From assembly GCA_047967505.1 (NCBI GenBank), contig CM106539.1: a stretch of 64,000 bases of DNA; one strand, written 5' to 3'. Positions within the stretch are counted from its first letter, which is position 1. Every line of letters starts with the position of its first letter. A program made the translations under genes and the position numbers. The DNA is from Dipteris shenzhenensis (Eukaryota > Polypodiophyta > Polypodiopsida > Gleicheniales). This document shows positions 8,417-20,030 of this stretch, in pieces. The notes under the pieces are model-generated. The model had not been told where the DNA came from, searched no databases, and worked only from the letters and a program-made list of their open reading frames with translations.

Positions 8417-10108
8417 GAGCTTTTAATCCGATTGATGCCCTAGCTTTTGAAAAGCATGACCTGCCAAATCTAGATGCTTGCTTTTAGGGTTTGCTTGGCG
8501 AAAAAGCAAAGTTGCTTTTTTGCCTTCTCTCCTCAATCTAGCAAAGATTTCCCTATCTCTAAGGGTCGATGCCTACATACAAGTGCATCCCTAAGCTTTC
8601 CAACTGAAAACTCGACCCTGAGCTTCTTCTCCCTCTCAAAACGCACCTCTTACCAATCAAAACGACTTCCAATCACAAACAAGCATGCCATCCTTCCTCA
8701 AATTCGCTCCTTCCTCTCCCATGAATTGATATCCTACCTCCAACCAGAACTCATCCTCCCTCACATGGAAATCACGTCTTTATACACCTAGATGAATCCA
8801 GGAACATTCCCAAACTCATCCTCTAAAAACACAACATAGTGCAGTTTCAATCTCACGAGAGTCTCTCATAAGATTGAAAACCATAAACTCCATCACGCAT
8901 AGCAGGGACTAGCTACTATGACATCCCCACTGACGTCATCAGCGCCCAACAGTGGGTGTAGACCATAGTATAAAAGTATTCTCTCACACATACAAATCCA
9001 CACACCCACACATACTTAAGCATCCATTTATACAAAGTCTTCGTCCTGAGTTTCTGTCGGCACTCCGGAGGTGAAGGGCAAACTCAGCCATGACGAAGGC
9101 TAGCAGTAAAGGAGAAGGCTAATCAAAAAGTAGTCCACATCTCTTCATTCAAGCTACAACTGCTTGTGAAGTCTAAACGATTTCATTTTAGTCTCTCCCA
9201 AACGAGCATCTAAATCTAAATCTAGCTGATAGGGCAACACACCATTTAAGATAGAAAGAATTATCGCAATACCAGCAAGCCGCAACTTGGACGAAAACTT
9301 CACAAGGTGAAATTTACATGTCCACTAATACGGCAGAAGCATACACCTAGATGAATCCTAGGGAAATCACGTCTTCCCTATCTGCTGACGAACAATGCAA
9401 TTTCTAGCCAAGCAGTACAAAAACATAAATTCGCACCTTACCTGGGAGATCCAAACAGGAATCTAAATCACCTCCATAAATTCGCCATCCACGAGTGACT
9501 CTGATAGCCAACTGACACGACCACGATTGCTCCAAGAAATCCAGAACCACAAAGAGAGGCACAAGCTTGCTCACCACCCAACCATGATGGTCACAGGTCT
9601 AGGACCCGTAGAATCCGATCATACCCCCAAGCCACAGGCTGGGCTGCTGGCACAAACATCTGCATCCAACGAGTCCACAACCTCCTGGCGTCCCATACCA
9701 CCTGAAGGCACCCGTAGGGCCTTAGGACTGCGCTGGGAATCCGGGCTACGCTAGAAAGCAGGTGCACGTCCGCATCATGATCAAAGATCCAGACCAGCAA
9801 GGAAGAGCTAGACCTGCTCTGACTTGCGTGAATGAAAACTGAACCCCTATGCCCAAATAGCTGGAACCCTAACTCGTACGTTGCCCTTGCAACCCAACCT
9901 GACAATCGCCTGCCTAGCCACTAGCCTCTCCAGGCTATCAAAGCTAATCATGTGCGCCTAAGCACATGTCAGATACAATCCGTGCACATGACACAATGCC
10001 TGCCTGTGAGCCCCTTACGAGGACATTAACGCTGCCCGGGGTTTTTATTGTAGGTGCTATTATGCCCTAGATTCTGAGCAGGCCCAGGGAGGAAAGATAT
10101 TCTTTTTG
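8417..10108. other. Low-repeat stretch with no recognised gene
   Basis: No known protein motif was found. Noted features: a repeat at 8788-8946 shared with 12013-12170; TGACGTCA followed about 40 bases on by a TATAAAAG box (8931-8976), which is promoter-like; a strong donor-like CCCAGGTAAGG on the minus strand near 9448; and a 104-codon minus-strand frame at 9591-9905 of unknown kind. A degenerate primer-site-like string on the minus strand near 9500 (TTGGCTATCAGAG) hints at an old LTR element. Confidence 0.4.
8788..8946. repeat. Dispersed repeat, copy 1 (partner at 12013-12170)
   Basis: About 160 bases from CTAGATGAATCC through CCATAAACTCCATCAC and AGCAGGGACTAGCTACTATG to a GACGTCATCAGC-like string recur at 12013-12170 in the same orientation with scattered differences. 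No terminal inverted repeats or target duplications are obvious. Both copies end near a GACRTCATCAGC motif. Confidence 0.7.
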
Positions 10109-10616
10109 TGTTAGGGCTGCCCGGAGCACACCCGGATCTGGACCACAGAGGCCCAGCAAAGAAGCCTTATAGGCCAGGTAGGGGAGCAGCCAGGTCAGCA
10201 AGACCTGGTCTGTTCAAGTCAGCCAGGAAACCAGTTCAAGTCAGCCAGGAAACCAGGTTGGTCGGCCACATACTGCCAAGTCAGTCAGTCCAGGGGTGGA
10301 CAGTTCCCTTTATAAATGCACTCCCCATTCAGTGCTAAATGGTGCAGTCCCCCCACACAGCCTCTCCTACGATTGTATTTCAGCCTATCCTGCCTACCTA
10401 AGCGGTCCTACAGGCACATGGAGCAGAGTTCTGGTGCAGCCATAAGTTCCTTCAGTCTGCTGGAACACAACAGTGGATCCTTGTTCACAGGTTCAATATT
10501 TCAATAAATCTACAGTTCTGGACACTCTGTTGATTTTGAGTTATTTGTGAGTTGAATCTGGGATGTTAGTAGTGTGAACTGTTTCCTGGACAAGTCTCTC
10601 TTTTTTACTTTCTACA
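10109..10616 (+). mobile_element. Possible solo LTR
   Basis: The segment begins TGTTAGGGCTGCCC and ends TTTCTACA. It has a TATA-like TTTATAAATGC near 10311 and a polyadenylation-type CAATAAATC near 10500, in the order expected for an LTR. It contains a short internal duplication (GTTCAAGTCAGCCAGGAAACC, tandem near 10212-10255). No second copy or convincing target duplication was seen, so the boundaries are guesses. Confidence 0.35.
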
Positions 10617-11194
10617 GAAAAGCAGGGTGACAGCAGTAGATTTTGGACCCTTGTTGGGTCTGCAAGGAGCTTATATTACTAACGGATGACCATGACAGGA
10701 GTAATTCTATATTTCTGCTTTCAGTTTCACTTCAATTAGACATGAGATTCTTAGGGGTGTGCTAGCATGTCTTTTCCCATGATGTAATTCTGGCCTGGCC
10801 TCATAGGGCTCTTTGGCCTTTGCAAACATTATAAAACCTCTCTCTCTCTCTCTCTGTTTTTTATTTCCTTCCCTTTGTTTATCCCAATTTGTAAGATTGG
10901 CTAGTCTATTTAACGTATGTATATTTGGACAACCATTGCAAACCATTAGAGTATCACGATAGCTGAGTAGCTTACAACAGTAATCTGATGTCTCTTTGAT
11001 ACCCTCTGACTCCTGAAATGCAGCAGTTATCTAATAGCTTTTATACTCATTAAACAGAAAACTAAATGAATACATTAAGGATGACATGCCAAGATCACAA
11101 AATTGAAGAGAACAAAGCCAAATTTTAAAAACTTTTCAAAACTTTTCAGCAATTCAAACTCTTTACCCCTTCTCCACAACATATTGAGCCAAAC
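10617..11194. other. No gene seen
   Basis: AT-rich sequence with a short (CT)n run near 10838-10856 and no coding motif. Its right end adjoins the splice-donor-like end of the possible exon at 11195. Confidence 0.4.
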
Positions 11195-12903
11195 CTGGAA
11201 AACCCAGGATCTTGAGAGCCATAAAAATCTCTACGAGGGTCTCGCCAGACATATTTCTCAGCATCTTTCCGTACTAAAGAAGGGTTGCGAGTCTTTGGTG
11301 GAGGTACAGGTATTGGATCCCAGATGATTTTCTCCCTCCCATTCATCTCTCATTATTTGATATCTTCGAATATATGAGGTCCAATATGGCTCTTGATTCT
11401 GATATGCAAGTCCACAACAAACAAGCTTACATAATATATACAGTTCAATACAACTCATATAATTTTCACAGCAAACCAAGTTGCATTACATCTTAGGGGG
11501 CATATTCAAATCCAACATCAGCTTCACAAAGGACCACCCAGATCATATCACATGTGACAAGATTCAATTGTCCATTTAAACCTTTAAGTACTCAATCCTT
11601 GCGAGCTCTTGAGTCGCGAGTCTTAACTTTAAGTTTTAAGTCTTGAGTGACGACGAGTCTTGACTCTTAACTACATTGTACAAGTGCCTTCTTGCATTGT
11701 TTAAGTGTAGCTTATTGTACTTCTAGAATCTAGCAGCGAGCTATGCTAGCAAGTTGTCCATTTGTATATTTATACATATATTAATTAAATATTTATTATT
11801 ATAATCACAATGGCGTGTCTTACGTGTCTTATCTTTAAGACACTCGTGTCTGAAGCATGTCTAACGTGTCGTGTCTTAACGTGTCTTACAACCATGGTTC
11901 TGTGATCCCATGCCCACCAGAACACCAGACTCAACTTGCTTCAGGCTGTCTCTCCTACATTTCTTAAAGAGTAAACATTATGGCCATCCCAAGATAGCCA
12001 CAAAATATATATCTAGATGAATCCCAGAACATGCCCAACTCATCCTCTAAAAACAAAACACAGTGTGCAGTTTCAATCTCCTGATATTCCTCATACTATT
12101 GAAAACCATAAACTCCATCACACATAGCAGGGACTAGCTACTATGACGTCCCCACCGACATCATCAGCACACAAAGAATTTATATATATACATCCATAAG
12201 GCTTTAATATATCCAATCTTAACAAATAAAATGAAATAACAAAGGAAAGAAGGGAATTTGTACGCAACTTTAGACAACATTATGAGGACATGAGAAAAAT
12301 AACAAATAAAAGAACTTAGTAAGCAAAGACACGCTTACGTCTCATCAGTACCCATGCATAAGCTGCCATTCTGGAATCTCTTGGGTAGACCCAGTGCTCA
12401 CTCAGCTTTAAATCCCAACCCAAACAACCAAAACTTTGATAGCAAAAAGGAAGAAACAAAGCAGAAAATAAGAATAGGAATGCCAGACACACACACAAAC
12501 ACATACCCACACACACAGAGAAAGAGAAAGACTTAAATTAGATTAAAATTCCAACTAATGCTAACACAACCTAAGTGGGCGGACAAATACGACAACTAAT
12601 GCTAACACAAGGGAGCAAAGATAAACCAACGTACATATAAGAAAACAAATGATACACCAACGCAAACATGAGGAAATAATTATTATCATTATTTTTAGAT
12701 TAGTTTGTTGTTTTATTTGTATACTTTAGATTAGAAATAATATTAATAAATGAAATAAGAAATTTGGAGGAAACTTATAATAAATAAACCAGCGAGTGCA
12801 AGTACTCGTGAGCACTGCCCTTAGAGGCACGAGTTGATTTGGGAAGGGAGGAAGAGAGAGAGACAGAGAGGGAAAGAGGGACGAGTTGAATTAGGAAGGG
12901 GGA

Positions 12904-12940
<37 letters not shown>

Positions 12941-13227
12941 TCACTGAGAATAGAAAGTGAAACGTGAGGAGGGACACTTTTTAAGAAAAGTGTAAGGAGA
13001 GCACTGCCTGCAGGGCAGTGCTAACAAATTAGAGAGAGAGAGAGAGAGCGCGGGCGCTTTGACGCTCCCACTTTAAAATAATTCTAAGGGATCCTAAACA
13101 TACCCAAAGCTGAAAATCCAAGATATAATGACTACGTTTCTAATAAGATTGTGTACATAATCATAAGACGTATGCTATGTGAGATGGATATGTAACTATC
13201 CTAGTTGCATGTACCAGGGTTTCTAGT

Positions 13228-13271
<44 letters not shown>

Positions 13272-13273
13272 GT

Positions 13274-13318
<45 letters not shown>

Positions 13319-13830
13319 TCTTCTAAGGTCCCTGGTTGTGCCACAACGGTAAAATTGTTATCATCGTCAAAGTTCTGCTCAGTATTTAGAGGCACAGAAT
13401 ATTACATTCGTTCCGGCTAAGTATCAGTTAGCATTGGCGTACTCTTTGAGTTACTCTACTTATATGAATCCAAAAAACAAGGAAGACAAACGTACGTCGG
13501 TTCTAGGCGTGTCAGCATCAATTGCTTCATTCTGTCTTTCCTTCTTTTCTTATTGGTCATTTGCGTGTTTGGCGAAGGCTCCAGCACACGCTTGGGATCG
13601 AACTCCTCCGCTTTGAAAATCTCTCCATCGACAGCCCACCACTCATCTTTCTGGGCTCGTCGATGAGTCAGGTAGCCTCGGGAGAGCTTCTGCAAGACAG
13701 ACCCATCAACTCAACGACGTGAAGACCCAAAAACCTGCATTGTGGGAAAGCTCGTTGTGAAAGAGGAGTAAAAAACCAGCTGGTCTACCTGGTGCAAAGA
13801 AGGAAATCTGCGTCTAAATGATCCAAGCAT
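11195..13830 (-). CDS. Possible split host gene, four phase-compatible exons (product unknown)
   Basis: Minus-strand segments 13789-13830, 13496-13689, 12339-12400 and 11195-11348 can be joined without breaking frame. The first starts MLGSFRRRFPSLHQ, a basic, acid-free start like a mitochondrial presequence, and ends CAG|GTAGAC. The second follows TCTTGCAG (SRGYLTHRRAQKDEWW, FDPKRVLEPSPNTQ) and ends at GTACGT. The third (HWVYPRDSRMAAYAW) ends at GTAAGC. The fourth (IIWDPIPVPPPKTRNP, YVWRDPRRDFYG) ends CCAG|GTTTGG. Its acceptor is weak, and a second coding-like frame (EPYWTSYIRRYQIMRDEW) overlaps its upstream side, suggesting a frameshift or mis-set boundary. I do not recognise the protein. 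Later exons were not found, so it may be a gene remnant. Confidence 0.3.
12013..12170. repeat. Dispersed repeat, copy 2 (partner at 8788-8946)
   Basis: This is the second copy of the roughly 160-base repeat, in the same orientation. It lies in what would be an intron of the possible split gene at 11195-13830, between segments 3 and 4. Confidence 0.7.
12860..13312. repeat. GA and CT microsatellites
   Basis: A (GA)n run lies near 12909-12938 with shorter purine tracts on either side. (CT)n runs occupy about 13231-13267 and 13276-13306, the latter ending in (CA)n. The 16-base CTGTAGTGATCTCTCT block separates the two CT runs and echoes the flanking TAGTGATCTCTC, which suggests unequal exchange. 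Open frames here are low-complexity artefacts. Confidence 0.85.
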
Positions 13831-16184
13831 GCTGGCGAAGTTCACGCTTGCTCTCTCGAGTCGACTCGAGAGCTTTGTTGTCCCACGTTAAGTTCAACCA
13901 AGAATTTAAACAAGAGAACCTTGCAAATGCTACATTAGTGTACCACCTGCCTGCCCATGGAGGTGGTAGTTCATGGTTGGAGAAGATGGCAAGGTACCTG
14001 GCCATGGAGTGCGCGTCCCTCTTTGCTCTGACACAAATTTTTTGTGTTAGGCTCGGGCTCTCGGGCCAAGAGAATGGCCAATGGTGGGTGGAGTGAACCT
14101 AGCCATGATTTGGAATCTCCTTCAGAGAAGTAGGGCTCTATCAACGCCAAGGCCCCATGGAGGAGAAAAGCTTGATCACCAGAAAATCTCTTGGCGGTTT
14201 CCAACACCAACCTAGCTTGATGATTTTTGGAGGATTCCAACCAATTTTCCGATGCCAAAGTGCAATGATTGGAGTGTTGGTGTGTATCTCCCTTCAAAAT
14301 GGAATGGACGGTTGTTTCGTCAAGCTATTGCAAATTTGTACTCACAAAGCCATGATACACCAACTCAGGGGGATCGCCATCAAATAATTCAAGTCTTTCA
14401 TTAGATTTTTTCATCTTGTGTGAACACTTTCTTTGGGATTTTACCCAAGTTGTTGAACTAGTATATGCCTTCACTCGAAAGGAAACTCAATTTATGGGAG
14501 CTACTCTGGACTACCCCATGTACTACACTAACAACATTATCATCATTCGAGTGCAATTATAGAACCATTGAGCAAGATAGTTTAGGCATGGCATATAGCT
14601 TGCAAAATGGCATTATTTGCTTGGGAATCCATTTTTGTTCTGCATGGATCACTGACTTGATTAATGAAACAACAATACAAGGGAGATAGGTCAAGTGGAT
14701 GATGCTACTAATAATGAGCCTAATTTCAACATTACAAACAAGCTTAGAAAAGCCCACCATCAGGCAAGCTGCCTATTCAAACTATTTGTTGACAATCTAT
14801 TTACTCACCTAGAATTCTCTACAATTACCCGCTTTCTGGATTCAATTCCATTGCGTTTGTGAACCAATGCATTCATTTCATGAATATATATATATGATCA
14901 TTCATGAAATCTAACGCATAGTGAGTTTTGCTAGTCTAGTTCTATTGAATTTGTGAACCAAGGTACACGTTTCATGAATAAATGCTTATGGTATCAACCT
15001 GAGAATCTATGTTGATGCATTGAGTAGCCAATACCTATTACAAGTGTAAAAAGGAAGCCCAATCAACCAATATAATATTAAGGAACATTCTCACCAAGAG
15101 AATTGATACCAATTGGATAGATTGTAACTTCAATCTCCATGCAACATTCAAGGTCTATAGAATAACCCATAAGACACTCCGCAACAAAACACAATTTTGT
15201 TCATTTTATGCAAAGCAAGGGCAAAAAACGCACTCAGACATAAAACACATAAACATGTAGAGAAATTTGAGAGTTGCTCCTTGCATAGCTATTTTACACA
15301 TGTGTGCGCACTCTTGCTCTTCAATGACATTTTCGATGAAGCCTTTGGCAAGAATTTCCCGAACAAAAATTTCAATGTAGCCATTGTGTAGGGTGTTTAG
15401 CTCATGGCTCTCAATTAACGTTTGGAGTCTTTCATGTCTAGTTTCAAAAGCCAAATTGGGTTGCCCTGCTTTGTGGGCTATACCAAGTTCAATGTGTTGT
15501 CAAAGGTTTCAATTATTGCTAATTTTTCAAATTGGCCAAACCCAAAAATTTATGCAATTTTGAAGTTGAAAACACTATGGAGAATGGGTGCTTGAAAAGT
15601 CAGACTCAACTACAAGCAAATCGAGCTTATCCTTGAACTGCAGGCAGTGTGAGCATGTATTGCCATGGCTCCTCCCCCTCTCGAACAACAGACACAACTA
15701 GTGCAAGAGGGGTGGAAAATTTCCTTATCATGGCATGAGACTGTCTTCAGACAAAGACCAGTGGGCAAAGACTTGTCTTCAAACACAGACTAGTGGGCAA
15801 AAAGACAAGATGTGCTTGTGGTGCGGATCACAATACAAACTCCCATGATGTGGCAAAGGTATAGGCACCTCCGGCATGGACAAATGAAGAGAAGAATGAT
15901 GAGCTCTCAAAAAGAAAAAACACTACTAGCATGCATAAGACGTGCTGAGCTGAATAAGCAATGGTGGCATTCCAATGTTGGCCTACAATCGCAACTAGCA
16001 AAGATAAAGCAATGCATGTCTATGTGAGTGGGGTGATGATTGGCAACAGTTAGAGCAGGTTGGCTTGCAAGCATGATTATCCTCCAAGATTGTAGCTATT
16101 CTCCCTTAGAATGGTGAGGCAATTGCTATAGTAGGTAATTCATGAAAATGGTGAAGCAATTGTTATAGTAACTGATTCATAAAA
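13831..16184. other. Stretch without recognised genes
   Basis: No family motif was found. An 82-codon minus-strand frame at 15206-15454 (ETRHERLQTLIESHELN, then FVREILAKGFIENVIEEQE) has a coding-like, amphipathic composition and could be an old exon or element remnant, but I cannot name it. Around 14845-14990 an imperfect direct repeat (TTTGTGAACCAA...TTTCATGAATA) appears twice, and ATTTCATGAAT and ATTCATGAAAT form an inverted pair around a (TA)n core near 14875-14910. Confidence 0.35.
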
Positions 16185-16279
16185 ATGGTAGTGGCAAATT
16201 TCCACAATGGCGATAGCTCCCTTGTAGAATGGTGGCAGCGTACAATCATGGAACAACCACCAAGTGTGGTGATGGCTGC

Positions 16280-16562
16280 TCTTTTCTTAGTTCCTCTCTT
16301 ATTTCCTCTCTTTTCCTTCTCTCTTTCCTCCTCTCTCTTCCTCTCTTTTCCTCTATTTTCCTTCTCTCTTCCTCTCTTTTCCTCTCTTTTCCTTCCTCTT
16401 CTCTCCCCTCTCTTATTTCCTCTCTTTTCTCCTATCTCTTCTCTTCCCCTCTCTTCTCTGCTCTCTTCTCCTCTTCTCTTATTTCCTCTCTTTTCCTTGC
16501 TCTTCTCTCCCCTCTCTTATTTCCCCTCTTTTCTCCTATCTCTTCTCTTATTTCCTCTCTGG
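16280..16562. repeat. CT-rich low-complexity tract
   Basis: About 280 bases consist of variants of TCTCTTTTCCTCTC on the plus strand. The open frames across it are compositional artefacts. It replaces the expected distal part of the minus-strand 3' LTR that starts at 17182, since the partner LTR has unrelated sequence at the same point (about 20430). Confidence 0.9.
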
Positions 16563-17182
16563 GGATCTCTCCCATTAATGAATCCTCCCACATGCATGGT
16601 GTGGAGAGGTCATCTTCCATGTGGGTGGAAGGCGGTGCGCACCCTTAATTTGCAATCGACAAATTGAGGGATGCATGTTCCACATACTACAAGCCCCAAA
16701 TCTCTAGTGCAGAATGCACTTGATTTTTCCCTCTTATTTAAATACTCACATGGATGGGTTGGCACAAATGACTCTTGCCACCTCAATCTACTTTTTGTTT
16801 ATGAAAGTATAATCCCTTAGACTATTCCACATGGATCTAGCCCACATAGATGAGAAAGTCTAAGATGCCTTGCCACCTCTACCAATTAAATACAATATGT
16901 ACCCTTGGCCTTGGCCATATACCACTTAATGTTTCATGGGACCGCCTAGGTGGAGGGGTGGCACATGGAGATTCCATGCCATCTCACCATACTATATTAT
17001 TTGTTCCATGGACTATGTACAACACACCTATGGGTCCTCTTAATTAGAAGGGTGGCACATGGACATGCCTTGCCACCTCAACCTTGGGCCCTTGCCACTC
17101 CATATTATATTCTACTAATGCCACACGCATATATTCACTTCTACTTATTACATTTACAATGGATTTTTTTTTTGCGGTAACA
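16563..17182 (-). repeat. 3' LTR (partial) of the minus-strand gypsy-like element
   Basis: On the minus strand it starts TGTTACCGC at 17182, directly after GGGGAGGGGAATC. It aligns with 20430-21122, apart from a 74-base tandem duplication present only in the latter. Similarity ends at 16563, where a CT-rich tract takes over, so the true LTR end is lost or replaced. Confidence 0.6.
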
Positions 17183-17197
17183 GATTCCCCTCCCCAG
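17183..17197 (-). promoter_or_regulatory. Polypurine tract of the minus-strand element
   Basis: Minus-strand CCTGGGGAGGGGAATC abuts the TGTTACC LTR start. This purine run fixes the LTR edge and the orientation of the element. Confidence 0.65.
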
Positions 17198-18048
17198 GCA
17201 TGGAATGCACAGCATTCCCATGCTTGGGACAACCACGCACAAAGAAGGGTTTGAGATGTTGCTTTTTGAATACCTTTTTTCCATGTGGTTCAACAGACCC
17301 AACAGTCTGGCTTCTTACCTCGATAAAAAACAATGCACGGTGTCGATGCCGTATCCACACACACTTGATCCATTACAAATCGTTCACTTCTCAAAAGGGC
17401 CACAAAACTTGGATGCTGCATCAAAAGGTACAAAAGCTGGTCGTTCCACCCAGACAAAGAGGAAAGACCTCCAAATCATCCTCCCTCCCGTATGTAGGGG
17501 AATCTGTCATTTCCTTGAAAATATCATCCCAGGAATCACATTGATCAACTTCTTGGCCTCCATCATGGTGAGTGCACAATACTTTGTCTAGAACAATGAC
17601 TTCATCATTAACTAGCTCAGCTCATAATTGGTTACATTCTTCTTCGATGTTCATCATAGCATCTTCAGAGAACATTTCAAACAACTCTGGTGGGCTATCA
17701 TCACACATTAGTGACCACCTCATTAGGTTCCAGACGACTCATGACCTCAAGTGGAGAAGGAGGGACAGGGATTTCATTCCCATCGATGCCCATAACCAAG
17801 ACTTCAAGCTCATCGATGCTTTCTTCATCATCAAACAATCCATCAAGACCTTTCAACTCTTTGTCATAAGAAATATATGAGGAAGGAGAAAGAGCACCTG
17901 AAGGGGTGAATGCAGTATGTTTCTCATCATCATTATCTGTCGACCCATTACAACTTTCAGGGAGAGGTGATTCACAACCATTGCCATATTCAGTCTCATC
18001 ATGATCAGACCCCCCGGTTATTGTACTGGAAGTCTCTATGAGATGCAC
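17190..18048 (-). pseudogene. Downstream coding remnants of the minus-strand element
   Basis: A 115-codon frame (18048 to 17701) is acidic and rich in Ser, Asp and Glu (KELKGLDGLFDDEESIDELE). Sequence continuing to 17190 has VGSVEPHGKKVFKKQHLKPFF, which loosely resembles the C-terminal end of plant gypsy integrases, where a KVNGxxLKPF-type string is common. It then runs into the polypurine tract. RT, RNase H and the integrase core were not detected. Assignment as gag-pol linker plus integrase tail is inference. Confidence 0.4.
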
Positions 18049-18161
18049 TTCAGGAATGTTTAGATACTCCGGGTGGTAGTGCTACTTTTGATTGCAGTCG
18101 TGAAAAACCACCGAGGATTGTTGTGGAGGAAGAGAAGACAAGGATGGTGGAAGAGGTTTTG

Positions 18162-18722
18162 TCAAGGTAGAACCACCTTGACATTTAAGAAAGAGGGAAT
18201 GATGACTCGATCATTGGACATCCTGTTAAACTTTTTTGCAATTACCTTTGCATGCTCCATGGTTGTTGGAATCCTCAATTTCAACTTCATAGGGAACTCA
18301 TTTGCTACACCAATCACCATATGGCTCAACACAATTCGAGTCATTCCAACAATGAACCCCTTGTTATCTGGTTGCATAGCAACTAGGCAATCCAAGAGCC
18401 CGGCCACTTGATCCACATATCGACACATCATCTCTCTTTCTTCTTGCCTCAACCTTGCTATTAATAGATGAACATTTTCAGGCTCCTCACTCTTGCCAAA
18501 ATACTCAACCAGTGTTGCAGTCAAACGTGGCCAGCTTTATCGAACTACATCAGTCTGCTTTTCATACCACACCTTTGCAAAACCATCTAAGAAGGTAGGA
18601 AGCACCAACAACCATTGATCCTCTATAAGGAAGGTCAAAGACACACATCGACGTTTAAAAGAGACCAGGTATTCTTTTGGATTCTCATCCATCCGACCGC
18701 AAAACATAGGAATATCCGCCAT
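18162..18722 (-). pseudogene. Gypsy gag (Retrotrans_gag-like), minus strand
   Basis: Reading from ATG at 18722, MADIPMFCGRMDENPKEYL, LPTFLDGFAKVWYEKQ and, after an in-frame stop near 18537, LVEYFGKSEEPEN and EREMMCRYVDQVAGLL match the order of the gag capsid domain in plant gypsy elements (N-terminal P-x-F-x-G, central W-F/Y-x2-L, later YVxxF/L). The interrupting stop and lack of downstream pol make it a pseudogene. It would have packaged RNA into particles. Confidence 0.7.
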
Positions 18723-19124
18723 AGCTTGAAAAGAGAGAGATTGAAAACAAAGGGAAAGAAAATTTTATACAAGGATGCTTATTGCCTGGGTACACGGCGT
18801 TGCATCAAATTGTTCATTAGAGCGAAGAGGAGAGCCATCACCAAGGCAAGAAGATGCAAATCCTACACATCACCTTCAGCTTCCTCTAGCTCTTGCAATC
18901 TCTAGGAGATTTCTTCTAGCGACATGCGGTCTGGCATTGCAACTTCTTCTGGGCAAGTCGATGGAGTACTTTTTGAATGATGACCTTAAGCCAAAGGACC
19001 CAAATGATGTAGTTGGGATAATTTGTTTCACGGTGGCCACATGCCCCACAATAATTACAATATATGACACATGCGGGCAATTCGTCTCCATTGGGGACGT
19101 CTTAAATCTTGCTTCATGAATCAC
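18723..19124 (-). pseudogene. Coding-like sequence with a zinc-knuckle relic upstream of gag
   Basis: On the minus strand near 19085-19040 one frame reads CNYCGACGHRETNY, a C-x2-C-x4-H-x4-(Y) knuckle with the last Cys lost. Another frame nearby reads STPSTCPEEVAMPDRMSLEE. Both lie 5' of the gag start at 18722. A gag knuckle normally lies downstream of the capsid domain, so this order suggests a rearrangement or a second, older element. Confidence 0.35.
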
Positions 19125-20030
19125 TTCAAACTTTACTTGTCCTCAAAATGAACTACACCATCAACCCAATTTCATGTTCTAACCAGATAGGCTTGTAGAG
19201 CTCAGAAAACTGAGCACTTTTCCTTTTTACAGCACTAGAAACTAAGGAATGCTTCACAAGATATGGGTTGTCGAATCCTGCAAGATACATCGTCGTCACA
19301 ATGATCATGTAGCACTTCTTGGTTTTGACAATCTGGACCTATAGAGTTCTAAAAGATTAACACTTTTCCTTTTAATAGCATGTTCAAATTCCACCTGAGT
19401 TAAAAGTTATAGCCCTTTTAAACTTCCCCTAGATAACAATATATTTCTATCTTTTCGAATTATTATATGAAAAGTTACTTAGCTTAGTAGTAACTAGTCC
19501 CTTTTGCTAAAAACAGGTCAAGGGTTCAAATCCCTCAAAGCCTTGAACAATGCCACATCATAAGGATGCAACCAACACGTGGCAGTCGGTAGGAGTGACA
19601 CATGACAAATAGCAAACAGACACGTGGTAGTTAGTGGGAATGACATGGCAATCAGTAGACTAACACATGGCAGTCAACAGACCATGACAAGTGGCAATTA
19701 TGCAAGGTGACATCGGCAAAGTCAGCGAGTGCCACATCATCAAAGTTTGGCTCAAATTTCAAATAGCCACCGTAACTTTTAATCCATAAGGAATTTGGAG
19801 GAGTCGTAAAAACCAAAAATGGTCGGCAGATTGTGCTCGCAGAGTGTGGAAGAGGGAAGTGAGGGGATAGAGAGAGAAAGAGGGATGAGAAAGTAGGGGA
19901 AAGAAGTGGGTTTTTTTTTTCCACTTTTCAAGAAAAAATAAACATCAACGGGAGAATAATCGAGTATATTCACATAGGTGAAGGGCCAATCAAGGAGTCT
20001 TCAAATGCCATGTTGTGGAGATTGTATCCT
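19125..20030. other. Leader-like region of the minus-strand element
   Basis: No coding motif. Around 19565-19735 short strings such as ACACGTGGCAGTC, CACATGGCAGTC and GACAAGTGGCA recur in variant form, a degenerate short-period repeat. A degenerate CAATAAATTTA on the minus strand near 20045 fits the polyadenylation region of the 5' LTR. No convincing primer site was identified. Confidence 0.4.

Noticed and set aside
9490-9515. Minus-strand primer-binding site (TTGGCTATCAGAG)
   Set aside because: It differs from the tRNA-Met complement by an inserted base and has no adjoining paired LTR.
9591-9905. 104-codon minus-strand frame as a gene
   Set aside because: No recognisable domain, no convincing splice partners, and a GC-richer local composition that favours chance open frames.
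10109-10621. Target-site duplication for the possible solo LTR
   Set aside because: Flanking bases TTTTG and GAAAA do not match, so boundaries and identity remain unproven.
16185-16667. 160- and 139-codon Leu/Ser/Phe-rich frames resembling membrane proteins
   Set aside because: They cross the CT-rich low-complexity tract; hydrophobicity comes from repeated TCT, CTC and TTC codons.
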